In this document: in pieces, positions 36,432 to 45,300 of the stretch
Layout of the letters: every line of letters begins with the position of its first letter
Numbering within the stretch: the stretch's first letter is position 1
From: Candidatus Melainabacteria bacterium
GTDB lineage: Bacteria; Cyanobacteriota; Vampirovibrionia; Vampirovibrionales; Vampirovibrionaceae
Reading direction: 5' to 3'
DNA length: 64,000 nt
Assembly: GCA_902168245.1 (NCBI GenBank)
Contig: CABHPA010000025.1
Span: 1-64,000 of the forward strand
Made by a program: the position numbers and the translations under genes
The notes under the pieces: generated by a model
The model's database searches: none
Seen by the model: the letters and a program-made list of their open reading frames with translations, nothing else
Told to the model about the DNA's origin: nothing

Positions 36432-37184
36432 CTACAGCAGGATTTCTTTTACGGATTTGCCACGGTTGCGGGCAATATGCTCGAACGTGCGCAACTCAGC
36501 CAAACCTTTCAGGGTGGCGCGAGCAACGTTCAGCGGGGAATTGGAGCCGAGCGACTTGGACAGGATGTTTTCAATGCCTGCCAATTCAAGCAATGCACGG
36601 GCAGCGCCACCGGCAATCACGCCAGTACCTTCGGATGCGGGACGCAGAACCACGATGCTGCCGCCAGCTTTGCATTGAACTGGGTGGGGAATGGTGGTTT
36701 TATGCAAAGGCACGGTAATCAGGCTCTTCTTCGCTGCAGCAACGCCTTTTTGGATAGCTCCGATTACTTCGCTGGATTTACCAATGCCGATGCCAACTTC
36801 GCCTTTGCCGTTACCGACAACAACAACGGCCCGGAAAGACAGTTTTTTACCGCCTTTGACAACCTTAGTCACCCGGCGGATTTGAATTACTTTTTCCTTC
36901 CACTCGTTACGCTCTGCTTCGTCTTGAGCGTTAGGCTGATTGGGGCCACGGCCAGGACCGCGATCGGAGGGGCCGCGACCACCGCCACCACCTCTTCTTT
37001 GCTGACCCCTGTCACCGGGATTGCCGCCACGGGCCGGAGGACGACCTTGAGGTGCAGGAGCAGAAGTACTTGCAGCAGAAGCCACAGGAGCGGAAGTGCT
37101 TGCCGCAGGAGCCGCCTCTTCAGAATTGGGGCTTTCCGCCTTCACTTCTTCATTCAAATCCAAGTTGTTGTTTTCGTTGGACAT
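36432..37184 (-). CDS. rpsE: 30S ribosomal protein S5 with long Gly/Arg/Pro-rich N-terminal extension
   Basis: The S5 core (from [23 protein letters not shown], about residue 93, to the end) is complete, with [20 protein letters not shown] and the dsRBD-like fold. The first 90 or so residues are a disordered, repetitive extension rich in Ala/Ser/Pro, then Gly/Arg ([16 protein letters not shown]). Total length is 250 against about 165-175 in most bacteria. It is the first gene of this operon; rplR, usually before it, is missing. Confidence 0.96.
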   Translation of the reverse strand: MSNENNNLDLNEEVKAESPNSEEAAPAASTSAPVASAASTSAPAPQGRPPARGGNPGDRGQQRRGGGGGRGPSDRGPGRGPNQPNAQDEAERNEWKEKVIQIRRVTKVVKGGKKLSFRAVVVVGNGKGEVGIGIGKSSEVIGAIQKGVAAAKKSLITVPLHKTTIPHPVQCKAGGSIVVLRPASEGTGVIAGGAARALLELAGIENILSKSLGSNSPLNVARATLKGLAELRTFEHIARNRGKSVKEILL

Positions 37185-37531
37185 TGCGTTTCGTTTCCTT
37201 TATCGGGTTCTTATGTCTTTCGTTGGAATTCTGGGGGACACAGGACTTTTTCGGTCTGGCTCCTGGGGTAAAATCTGCTCTTCTGGACACCGCAAATGCT
37301 TGGGGGTGAGGTAGAGGCCGCGCCTACTTTAAGATTCGGTACTGTAACAAAAGCACAGGGAGATGACAAGTTTTGCCCTGAAAAGTCAAAACCCTTTTTT
37401 ACAGTTCCTTATTTTTTACCATAAGGATGCGGCGTAATCATCAACTCTTCCATTGTTCATTACGGTTTTGTGTCAGTGTGGTCAATCTGCTAACATTGCC
37501 CTAGTTGCAGTAATTTTGATGAGGCCTGCCG
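37185..37531. other. Divergent intergenic region upstream of rpsE
   Basis: These 347 bases separate rpsE (minus) from a phosphoesterase gene (plus). They hold the plus-strand promoter at 37468-37496. On the minus strand TTGACT (37391-37386) and TTGACC (rev. of GGTCAA near 37481) are -35-like elements without good -10 partners. No missing ribosomal gene is present. Confidence 0.5.
37468..37496 (+). promoter_or_regulatory. Promoter of the metallophosphoesterase pair
   Basis: TTGTGT (37468-37473) and TAACAT (37491-37496) are 17 bp apart; transcription would start near 37503, about 29 bases before the ATG. Confidence 0.45.
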
Positions 37532-38476
37532 ATGAACAAGAGAACCATGCTGGGTTGGGTTGCCGTATTGGCCCTTCTGGGCTTTTTGTTTAGCTCTGTG
37601 AGGCAGGGAGAGGGTTTGTCGGGATCTTCGGTAAGCCCGTTACAGCCGTCGCTGATGTTAGCCAAAGCCAAGGCTACCGTAGTTTCAGGCGGTACGTATC
37701 GGTTTATCGCATTTGGGGACTGGGGTGCCGGTACGCCTTTCCAGCGGGATGTCGCGGCCCAAGTGAACTCACTATATGAGAAAACGCCTTTTGATGCGGC
37801 ATTGTTGCTGGGCGACAATATTTACCCGGTGGGGGACATTAAAAAATTTGGTAAGGTATATTTCACGGATATGTATGCGCCCTTAATTCGGGGTGGGGTT
37901 AATTTTATTGTGGCGCTGGGCAACCATGACGAGCATGAGGGTCATGAAAAAGACCAATTGGCTTTCTTTCGGATGCCGGGTTATTACTATGTGGTTAGCA
38001 AGCCGAAAATTGACTTTTTTGTGCTGGATACCAACACCTTTGCCAAGGATCAGGTGCAGCAAAAATGGTTGAGTAAGGCTTTGGCGCAGTCCAGGGCGGA
38101 ATGGAAAATCGTGCTGGCCCACCATCCCCTTTATTCGTCCGGGGAGCATGGGCAAAATATTCCGCTTCAGAAGGTTCTGGAACCCATACTGGTTAAAAAC
38201 CACGTGGATTTGTACCTGGCAGGGCATGATCATGATTATGAGCGCTTTGCCCCAATACAGGGCGTCCAGCATGTTGTTTCCGGCGGTGGTGGGGCTTATC
38301 TGCGCCGTTTTGAGAAGCCTTTGCCCGGTTCACTGGTGCGTGTCCAGGCCAACCATTTTTTAAAGTTCGAGTTGAAAAATGGCGATTTGAAGATGTGGGC
38401 GGTGGATAAGACCGGCAAGGTGATCGATCAGGCGGAATGGAGCAAGGAATTACAGCGCGGTAAACTTGCCACCTAA
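37532..38476 (+). CDS. Exported or membrane-anchored metallophosphoesterase (purple acid phosphatase-like)
   Basis: The 314-residue protein has an N-terminal hydrophobic segment (residues 7-24, signal anchor or signal peptide) and a calcineurin-like core: FGDWGAG, LLGDNIYPVG, ALGNHDEHEGH, LAHHPLYSSG and LAGHDHDYER. These are the metal ligands of the purple acid phosphatase and Ser/Thr phosphatase superfamily. It probably hydrolyses a phosphoester outside the inner membrane. A close paralogue overlaps its end. Confidence 0.88.
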   Translation: MNKRTMLGWVAVLALLGFLFSSVRQGEGLSGSSVSPLQPSLMLAKAKATVVSGGTYRFIAFGDWGAGTPFQRDVAAQVNSLYEKTPFDAALLLGDNIYPVGDIKKFGKVYFTDMYAPLIRGGVNFIVALGNHDEHEGHEKDQLAFFRMPGYYYVVSKPKIDFFVLDTNTFAKDQVQQKWLSKALAQSRAEWKIVLAHHPLYSSGEHGQNIPLQKVLEPILVKNHVDLYLAGHDHDYERFAPIQGVQHVVSGGGGAYLRRFEKPLPGSLVRVQANHFLKFELKNGDLKMWAVDKTGKVIDQAEWSKELQRGKLAT

Positions 38477-39446
38477 ACGGTTGCAGGGCGATCTAAATAA
38501 GATTTTACGGCAAGAAAGCAGGCGGAGATTGATCTTTAAGCGATCTATAAAGCAAAACTGGCTGGGAATCCTGGGGAGTTTGGTGGTTTTGGTAGCCGTG
38601 TGGGCCTGGGCCTACCTTTGGAACGATTTTGACTTTTCCCGTCCGGCCCGGCCTGTTTCGTGCGAAGCGCCGCCCATCGGGAGCAAGCCTTTTCGGTTTA
38701 TCGCCTTTGGGGATTACGGGCAGGGAACGCCTTTTCAGAAGCAACTGGGCAACGTGATGGCCCAGACGTACAAGCACACTCCCTATAATGTGGCCCTATT
38801 ACTGGGAGACAATATTTACCCGAACGGTGATGTAAAACGCCTTGCCAAGTCCAACTTTGAGAACCCTTACCAGCCGTTGATCCGGAATAAAGTGCGTTTT
38901 CTGGCAGCAATTGGCGATCATGACGATCATCAGGGCCATGTGCAGGATGAACTGGCCTACTTTAAGATGCCCGGTAAGTATTACCAGGTTTCTGATGGGC
39001 CGGTGGATTTTTTCGTGCTGAATACCACGTTTTTTGTGCGCAGCCCTGAGCAGCGCGCCTGGATCGCCAGGGCGCTGGCCCATAGCAAGGCCCGCTGGAA
39101 GATTGTGGTGGCCCACCATCCCCTCTATTCATCCGGGCGAAACGGTAATACGGAAGGCTTGCGGGCCATTCTGGAGCCTTTGCTGGTCAAGAACCACGTG
39201 GATTTGTACTTGGCAGGCCATGACCATGACTATGAGCGGTTTCAGCCGACTCAAGGGGTGGGATATATTGTTTCCGGCGGTGGAGGCAGCTACCTGTACG
39301 ATTTTCGCAAGGTGAAGCCCGGCTCTCTGGTGCGCTTAAAAACCCATCACTTCCTGCTGTTTGAAGTGACGGACAAAGGCTTATGGATGAAAGCCATCAA
39401 CCGTTTTGGCGATGTAATTGATTGCACCCACTGGCAAAAAGGCTAA
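38466..39446 (+). CDS. Membrane-anchored metallophosphoesterase, tandem paralogue
   Basis: The 326-residue frame (TTG start at 38466, overlapping the previous gene by 11 bases; inner TTG codons at 38481 and later are alternatives) has a basic N-terminus, one membrane helix (about residues 31-52) and the same phosphatase motifs: FGDYGQG, LLGDNIYPNG, AIGDHDDHQGH, VAHHPLYSSG, LAGHDHDYER. One difference stands out: the GNHD motif is GDHD, so the metal-ligand Asn is Asp here. It looks like a local duplication; the pair is probably one transcript. Confidence 0.85.
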   Translation: MPPKRLQGDLNKILRQESRRRLIFKRSIKQNWLGILGSLVVLVAVWAWAYLWNDFDFSRPARPVSCEAPPIGSKPFRFIAFGDYGQGTPFQKQLGNVMAQTYKHTPYNVALLLGDNIYPNGDVKRLAKSNFENPYQPLIRNKVRFLAAIGDHDDHQGHVQDELAYFKMPGKYYQVSDGPVDFFVLNTTFFVRSPEQRAWIARALAHSKARWKIVVAHHPLYSSGRNGNTEGLRAILEPLLVKNHVDLYLAGHDHDYERFQPTQGVGYIVSGGGGSYLYDFRKVKPGSLVRLKTHHFLLFEVTDKGLWMKAINRFGDVIDCTHWQKG

Positions 39447-39474
39447 TAAGCCAATCAAAGTGGATACTGGCAGG

Positions 39475-39810
39475 CTAGCCTTCTGTTTTAGCCGAATGAC
39501 TTGTCTTGGGAACTGCCGGGTTCTTGATGAACCAGTGAATCAGGAAAAACACGCCGGTAATGATAGCGCCCACACCGGGGCCGCCCATGGCCTGCGCGTT
39601 GCTGGGGTCGGTAATCAGGGCCGCAACCAGTTGAAACGTGCTAAGTCCAAAGAGTAGCACCATTAACAGGCAAACAGTGTAGCGATATACCTCAAATACA
39701 ACGGCTCTGCGTTCTTCCATGGTTCCTCCTGAGCGGTACACATAGTCTGATAACAATAATCCCCCGACCAGCAGGGCGATTAAGAGCAAGCCCCCGAAAA
39801 TGAATTCCAT
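39475..39810 (-). CDS. Hypothetical three-helix membrane protein
   Basis: The 111-residue protein has hydrophobic helices at about residues 3-21, 44-64 and 79-95, and a Lys/Ser-rich tail. No family is recognised. It stands alone, converging on the phosphoesterase pair. Confidence 0.65.
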   Translation of the reverse strand: MEFIFGGLLLIALLVGGLLLSDYVYRSGGTMEERRAVVFEVYRYTVCLLMVLLFGLSTFQLVAALITDPSNAQAMGGPGVGAIITGVFFLIHWFIKNPAVPKTSHSAKTEG

Positions 39811-40034
39811 GAGCGAATCATCCTCTGCTCTCTTCCTTCTATTTAAACCTCATTATAGAGAGATTCGCTGGCTTTGGATCGATTGCCCCCATTTATGCCA
39901 CAAATTATTGTGTATAATTTTGTTAAGTAACTTTTTTGTTGGGTAAAAACAGATGGAGTCGATTCGGATGGCCCGGTGCCCGGTGAGATTTGGCGCCGTT
40001 TTACAGCCGGTTTGAACATCAAAACGAAAGCAAT

Positions 40035-40058
40035 ATGAAAGTTAAACAGAAAGCATGA
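40035..40058 (+). other. Seven-codon ORF overlapping the start of the XRE gene
   Basis: ATG 40035 encodes MKVKQKA and stops at TGA 40056-40058, which overlaps the ATG (40055) of the regulator gene in an ATGA. The first 12 bases, ATGAAAGTTAAA, are identical to the first 12 of the regulator gene, so this is a short duplication of the start region. It could be a leader that couples translation or simply a duplicated start. Confidence 0.4.
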
Positions 40059-40270
40059 AAGTTAAAATCAAAGAGGTCGCCAAGAATAAAAAGGAGTGGA
40101 GCCTCTACCGGCTCGCCAAAGAGCTTGGCCTGCCACAGCAGACGGTCTATTCATGGGCCAGTGGCCGTACCCAGCCGAGCTACGACAATATGGATCGCCT
40201 GTGCGATATTCTGGATTGCGGGGTTGGCGAGTTGTTTGAGGCTGACCCGGTTCAACAAAAGCTGTTTTGA
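40055..40270 (+). CDS. Small XRE/Cro-type DNA-binding regulator
   Basis: The 71-residue protein is a single helix-turn-helix domain: WSLYRLAKELGLPQQTVYSWASGRTQPSYDNMDRLCDIL, followed by CGVGELFEADP as in Cro/C1-like proteins. Such proteins are typical of phage and mobile elements but also occur as free regulators. A good -10 (TATAAT 39913-39918) lies about 140 bases upstream without a clear -35. The leader also has a 20-codon frame at 39953-40015. It converges on the nucleoside phosphorylase gene. Confidence 0.85.
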   Translation: MKVKIKEVAKNKKEWSLYRLAKELGLPQQTVYSWASGRTQPSYDNMDRLCDILDCGVGELFEADPVQQKLF

Positions 40271-40287
40271 TTGGAAATAGCGCTGTT

Positions 40288-41622
40288 TTAAGCGGAAACC
40301 GGGCTTTTATGCAGAACCTCTCCCAGAATCACCTCATCAATTAACGCAGGCGGCGTCACCGGCTCCGGGGAAAAGCGGAAGGCATTGCGCAGCACTTCCA
40401 TGGCGTCCCGGTGATCCTTGTCGTCCGCATAGAGTTCCACCAGCGTTTCGCCAGGCTTCACCGCATCGCCGATTTTTTTGTGTAGCAGTACGCCCACACC
40501 CAGGTTAATGGGGCAATTTTTGGTCAAGCGGCCCGCACCCACCATTTTGGCGGATTTGGCGACTTCCATGGCGTCAATGTCGGCCACATATGCCTGTTCC
40601 TTGGCGGGAATCATCAGCACCCGATCCGGCTGGGGCAGTAAGCTGGCGTCTTGCAGGAAATACGGATCGCCGCCCTGGGCCACCACCAGCTCCCGGAATT
40701 TTTCCAGCGCCGAACCATCTTCAATCCGTTGTTTCAGTGCGGTTTCGGCGGTCTGCAAGTCGGGCTGCACCCCGGCGCATACCAGCGCGACGGAGCCCAG
40801 CTTTAAGCAGAGCGCTTCCAAATCGGCGGCGCCTTCTCCCTTTAGGAGCTTCACGGTTTCCAAAACTTCCAGGCTATGCCCAATGGCGCAGCCTAGCGGT
40901 TGGTTCATCGCGGAAATCACCGTGGAAATGCTCTTGTTCAGGCGGCTTCCGACTTCCCGACATGTGTAGGCAAGCGATTTTGCGTCTTCCAGCGTCGCCA
41001 TAAAGGCGCCCCGGCCATATTTAATATCCAGCACAATCACGTCCGCCCCGGCGGCGATTTTTTTGGAGATTACGGAGGCCGCAATCAGCGGAATACTCTC
41101 CACGGTGGCCGTTACATCGCGCAGAGCGTACATTTTACCGTCGGCGGGAGCCAAATCACTGGTTTGGGAGCAAATGGCCATGCCAATCTGACGGATTTGC
41201 CGGGTGAAATCCGCCGCCGAAAGCGAGACTTTAAAGCCAGGAATGGATTCCAGCTTGTCGATGGTGCCGCCGGTAAAGCCCAGCCCGCGCCCGGAAAGCT
41301 TGGCGACCTTCACGCCGGATGTGGCCAACAGCGGGATGAGGGCCAAGGTGGTTTTATCGCCCACGCCGCCGGTGCTGTGCTTATCTACCACCACGCCGCC
41401 CACGTCCGAGAGATCCAGCACCTTGCCGGAATCCACAAAGGCTTTGGTCAGCCAGGTGGTCTCGTCCATATCCAGCCCATTAATGCAGGCGGCCATCAGC
41501 CAGGCGGCAATCTGGTAGTCGTGCGCCTTTTCCGCTTCCATCATTTGCACCAGCGTGGCGATTTCTTTTTCGGAGTGGGTCAAACCGCGCCGTTTTTTGT
41601 CTATAATCTCTATGATATTCAT
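40288..41622 (-). CDS. pdp: Pyrimidine-nucleoside phosphorylase (thymidine/uridine)
   Basis: The enzyme splits thymidine, deoxyuridine or uridine with phosphate in nucleoside salvage. The 444-residue protein has the family signature SGRGLGFTGGTIDKLESIPGF and KHSTGGVGDKTTL. It is divergent from the purine enzyme at 41700, forming a salvage pair. Distinction between DeoA and Pdp type is not certain. Confidence 0.93.
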   Translation of the reverse strand: MNIIEIIDKKRRGLTHSEKEIATLVQMMEAEKAHDYQIAAWLMAACINGLDMDETTWLTKAFVDSGKVLDLSDVGGVVVDKHSTGGVGDKTTLALIPLLATSGVKVAKLSGRGLGFTGGTIDKLESIPGFKVSLSAADFTRQIRQIGMAICSQTSDLAPADGKMYALRDVTATVESIPLIAASVISKKIAAGADVIVLDIKYGRGAFMATLEDAKSLAYTCREVGSRLNKSISTVISAMNQPLGCAIGHSLEVLETVKLLKGEGAADLEALCLKLGSVALVCAGVQPDLQTAETALKQRIEDGSALEKFRELVVAQGGDPYFLQDASLLPQPDRVLMIPAKEQAYVADIDAMEVAKSAKMVGAGRLTKNCPINLGVGVLLHKKIGDAVKPGETLVELYADDKDHRDAMEVLRNAFRFSPEPVTPPALIDEVILGEVLHKSPVSA

Positions 41623-41699
41623 GTACCCGTCCCTGCTAGTCGCTGAATAGACGATTCTCTCAGGAAATTATAGCCCAAAAAACAAACAGGATTTTTGAA

Positions 41700-42560
41700 A
41701 TGTCCCTACACGAACAACTGTTGGAAGCCTCCGCCTATATTAAGAACGCCAGTTCCCACAAGGCGATCCGGGGTGTGGTGGTGTTGGGCTCCGGCCTGGG
41801 AGAGTTTGCGGACACCCTGCCAAACGCGGATGTGATTGAGTACGCCAAGATTCCCCATTTCCAGACCTCCACCGTGCAGGGCCATGCGGGCCGACTGGTG
41901 ATTGGCGAGATTGCGCCGGGCTTCCCCGTTGCCTGCATGCAGGGGCGTTTCCACTATTACGAAGGGCATGGCATGAACCAGGTGGTGTTCCCACTGCGGG
42001 TCTTGCGCCAATTGGGCGCGGAGTTTCTGCTGGTGACCAATGCCGCTGGTGGGATTCAGCCAGATTTAACACCGGGAACCCTTATGCTGATTGAGGATCA
42101 CCTAAATCTGATTGGCAATAACCCTTTAATCGGGCCGAATCATGAGTTTCTCGGCTCCCGTTTCACCGATATGACCGAAGCCTATAGCAAAACGCTTCGG
42201 GAAGTTGCCCTTTCTGTGGCTGCTGAGCATGGAATGGCGCTGAAGTCTGGCGTGTATGCCGGTTTGAGTGGCCCCATGTATGAAACACCGGCGGAAATTC
42301 GTATGCTGAGAACCCTGGGCGCGGATGCCGTGGGTATGTCCACCGTGCCGGAAGTGATTGCCGCCAACCATATGGGAATTAAGGTGCTGGGCATTTCCTG
42401 CATTACCAACCAGGCGGCGGGCCTGTCTCCCCATAAGTTGAGCCATCAGGAAGTGATGGAAACCGCCGAACATGCCAAACAACGTTTCGTCACTTTAATT
42501 CAAGGAACGCTTCTCCGTCTGGCAGCTCAGCCGGTGCTGAGTTCGCAGGTAAGTTCATAA
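41700..42560 (+). CDS. punA: Purine nucleoside phosphorylase, trimeric type
   Basis: The enzyme splits inosine or guanosine with phosphate. The 286-residue protein carries VLGSGLGEFAD, the phosphate site QGRFHYYEGH, NAAGGI, GPMYETPAEIRMLRTLGADAVGMS and the base-binding Asn in CITNQAAGL (the N and E residues of the PNP-I group). Its TAA overlaps the ATG of the following helicase, so the two are coupled. Confidence 0.95.
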   Translation: MSLHEQLLEASAYIKNASSHKAIRGVVVLGSGLGEFADTLPNADVIEYAKIPHFQTSTVQGHAGRLVIGEIAPGFPVACMQGRFHYYEGHGMNQVVFPLRVLRQLGAEFLLVTNAAGGIQPDLTPGTLMLIEDHLNLIGNNPLIGPNHEFLGSRFTDMTEAYSKTLREVALSVAAEHGMALKSGVYAGLSGPMYETPAEIRMLRTLGADAVGMSTVPEVIAANHMGIKVLGISCITNQAAGLSPHKLSHQEVMETAEHAKQRFVTLIQGTLLRLAAQPVLSSQVSS

Positions 42561-45055
42561 TGAATCCGTTTACACTCGAAGATTTTCAGTCTCAAATTTC
42601 ATTTCCGCTGGATGGCTTCCAGCAGGACGCGATTCGTTCCATTTCCGAAGGGCATAGCGTGGTGGTTTGCGCCCCCACGGGCAGCGGAAAAACCATTATT
42701 GCCGAGTATGCAGCCATGCGCGCCTTGGCGGAAGGCAAAAAGCTGTTCTATACCACGCCGCTGAAGGCGCTGAGCAACCAGAAGTTTTTTGACCTGAAGG
42801 CCCGTTTCGGGGAGGCCAACGTGGGCCTACTGACTGGCGATGCTTCCGTGAACCGTGATGCCCGGATTATCGTGATGACCACCGAGATTTTCCGCAACAT
42901 GTTGTACGGAATCCGTGAAGACGTGGGCCTGTTGGGCTACCTGGGCTACGTGGTGCTGGATGAATGCCACTACATGAACGATGCCGAGCGCGGCACCGTG
43001 TGGGAGGAGAGCATCATCTACTGCCCGGATAACATTCAACTGGTGGCGCTTTCGGCCACGGTGGCCAACGCGGCGGAGCTGACCGACTGGATTAACGAAG
43101 TGCATCACGACACCCGGCTAATCTGGAGCGATTTTCGCCCGGTACCGTTGCGGTTTTCCTATTACGATCGCGACAAGCTGATGCCCCTGTTCGAAGCCCC
43201 CGGTAAAATGAACCGTAAGCTGAAAACCGACCTGAAGGGCCAGCGTTTTGCCAAGCATCAGCGTTTTTTCCGCCCCAACGACCTGATTGGCGTGATGGCC
43301 GAAAAAGATATGCTGCCCGCCATTTTCTTTACCTTCAGCCGCAAGGATTGTGATAAGCACCTGGAATACACTCAGCCGCTCAAATTGCTGACTCCGGCGG
43401 AACGCAAGCTGCTGGACAAGAAAGTGGACGATTATGTGGCCCTGAACCCATTTTTGGAAGGGAACCAGTCGCTGCAATACATTCGTAACGGCTTTGCCAG
43501 CCACCATGCGGGCTTGCTACCCGCCATGAAGCACCTGGTGGAGACCCTCTTTCAGCAAGGCTTGATTAAAGCGGTTTTCGCCACTGAGACTTTGGCGGCA
43601 GGCATTAACATGCCCGCCCGCTCCACGGTGATTACCAAGATTTCCAAGCGAACCAACGATGGCCACCGAATCCTTACTGCCAGCGAATTCCTGCAAATGT
43701 CTGGTCGGGCTGGTCGTCGGGGGATGGATGAAGTGGGCTACGTGATTATCGTCAGCTCCCAGTATGAAGGTGCGCTAGAGGCGGCCACGCTGGCCAGCAG
43801 TCCGGCCGATCCGCTGAACAGTCAGTTCACGCCCACTTACGGGATGGTGTTGAACCTGTTGCAAAAGCATACCCTGGAGCAGGCCGAATTTCTGGTTCGC
43901 CAGAGTTTTGCCCAGTTCACCTCTGGTCGTCGGTTGCGCCCGCTGGAAGACTCCAAGACGCATCATGAAGACGCGTTACAGGAATTGCTGAATTTCAAAT
44001 GCCCGTATGAAGTCACGGACAAGGACTTTCATGGTTATCTTCGTGCAAAAGACCTGATTCATGAGACTGCCCGGTTTGTGAGAATCCTGCAAAAGCAGAT
44101 CAAGCAGCATGGAACCTCCCCGGAAATCCATAAACAACTGGGTCATGAGCAAGGCAAGTTGAGTAACCTGCGCAATACGGTGGATAACAGTCCCTGCCAT
44201 AAATGCCACCTGCTGAGAAAGCATGAGCGGGTTGAGGAACGGGTGCAGCGCGAGCAACGTAAGCTGAAAGTGGTCAACCGGATGCTGAGCGAGGAACATG
44301 ATACCTATTGGCGGCGCTTTGTGAATATTTATAACCTGCTGCGGGAATCTGAATACCTGGATGAAGGCGACAAACCCACCCGCCGGGGCGAGCTGACCGC
44401 CCAGTTACGCACTGAAAACGAGTACGCCATGGCGGAAGTGCTTCTGTCTCAAGGTGTGCTGGATGATCTGACCGCGCCCCAGTTTGCGGGCGCTATTTCC
44501 GCGCTGTTGAATGACAGCAACCGGGAAAACCTGTTTGTGAAGTTCCGCCTGTCCACGGAAGCGATTCAGGCGCTGCAAAAGGTGGATTTGCTGTACAAGC
44601 GGGTGGATAAGCTCCAGCACAAACACCATGTGGATGTGCCGTTGACGCTGAATCCGGTGGCAAGTGCGCTGGTGGAAGCCTGGGCGCAGGGCTGCACCTG
44701 GGAACGCCTGATTGCGGCCACGAACATTGGGGAAGGCGATATTGTGCGCCAGTTACGCCGTACCGCCGATGTGCTGAGGCAGATCTCCCGGCTCTCCGAG
44801 TTGCCGCATGCCCTCACCCACACGGCCAAGGAAGCCCTAAAGCAGATTTACCGCGAGCCGATCAAGGAAATTGAGCTGCCGGAAGAGAATGATATCATTG
44901 AGCAGGCGGTGGAAGCGCCTGAAGTGCCGGAGGAAGTGTCGGGCAATTTGCGCAATGCGCCGGTTTTATCCGATATAGAGGCGTCGGAGGACGATACTGA
45001 TACGTCGATTGGCGCCTCGAACGTAGTGCCTTTCCAGGCGCCAGAAACTGCCTAG
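42560..45055 (+). CDS. Ski2/Mtr4-like DExH RNA helicase with DSHCT domain
   Basis: The 831-residue protein has Walker A APTGSGKTIIAEYA (about residues 39-52), DECH in VVLDECHYMND, SAT, and motif VI QMSGRAGRRGMDEVGY. A C-terminal half with NSPCHKCHLLRKHERVEERV and the DSHCT region matches the bacterial/plastid (HelY, ISE2) branch. These unwind RNA in processing or decay. The last 60 residues are acidic and probably disordered. It is coupled to the purine phosphorylase. Confidence 0.92.
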   Translation: MNPFTLEDFQSQISFPLDGFQQDAIRSISEGHSVVVCAPTGSGKTIIAEYAAMRALAEGKKLFYTTPLKALSNQKFFDLKARFGEANVGLLTGDASVNRDARIIVMTTEIFRNMLYGIREDVGLLGYLGYVVLDECHYMNDAERGTVWEESIIYCPDNIQLVALSATVANAAELTDWINEVHHDTRLIWSDFRPVPLRFSYYDRDKLMPLFEAPGKMNRKLKTDLKGQRFAKHQRFFRPNDLIGVMAEKDMLPAIFFTFSRKDCDKHLEYTQPLKLLTPAERKLLDKKVDDYVALNPFLEGNQSLQYIRNGFASHHAGLLPAMKHLVETLFQQGLIKAVFATETLAAGINMPARSTVITKISKRTNDGHRILTASEFLQMSGRAGRRGMDEVGYVIIVSSQYEGALEAATLASSPADPLNSQFTPTYGMVLNLLQKHTLEQAEFLVRQSFAQFTSGRRLRPLEDSKTHHEDALQELLNFKCPYEVTDKDFHGYLRAKDLIHETARFVRILQKQIKQHGTSPEIHKQLGHEQGKLSNLRNTVDNSPCHKCHLLRKHERVEERVQREQRKLKVVNRMLSEEHDTYWRRFVNIYNLLRESEYLDEGDKPTRRGELTAQLRTENEYAMAEVLLSQGVLDDLTAPQFAGAISALLNDSNRENLFVKFRLSTEAIQALQKVDLLYKRVDKLQHKHHVDVPLTLNPVASALVEAWAQGCTWERLIAATNIGEGDIVRQLRRTADVLRQISRLSELPHALTHTAKEALKQIYREPIKEIELPEENDIIEQAVEAPEVPEEVSGNLRNAPVLSDIEASEDDTDTSIGASNVVPFQAPETA

Positions 45056-45069
45056 AACAGTGCTTAACC

Positions 45070-45249
45070 ATGACTAATGAACTCAATCCCACACCCCAAA
45101 AAGCGGACGCGCTGGCGAACGAACCGGGCGAACAGCCTGCCCCAAAGCCGGAAAAGCGGCCTAACGCCAAACCTTTGCCGGACTGGAAGCCGCTTGGCGC
45201 GGTGCGGGACTACTTTACGGAACTGATGAAACAGGATGACTTTCGATAA
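45070..45249 (+). CDS. Small hydrophilic protein (59 residues)
   Basis: The frame ATG 45070 to TAA 45249 encodes 59 residues: an Asn/Pro/Lys-rich, disordered first half and a more ordered end DWKPLGAVRDYFTELMKQDDFR. It begins 14 bases behind the helicase stop and could be co-transcribed. The binding site is poor, and the family is unknown. Confidence 0.5.
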   Translation: MTNELNPTPQKADALANEPGEQPAPKPEKRPNAKPLPDWKPLGAVRDYFTELMKQDDFR

Positions 45250-45300
45250 TTGTAATATTGGGACGGGATTAATTGTGATGCGGGGTGTACAATAGGACAC

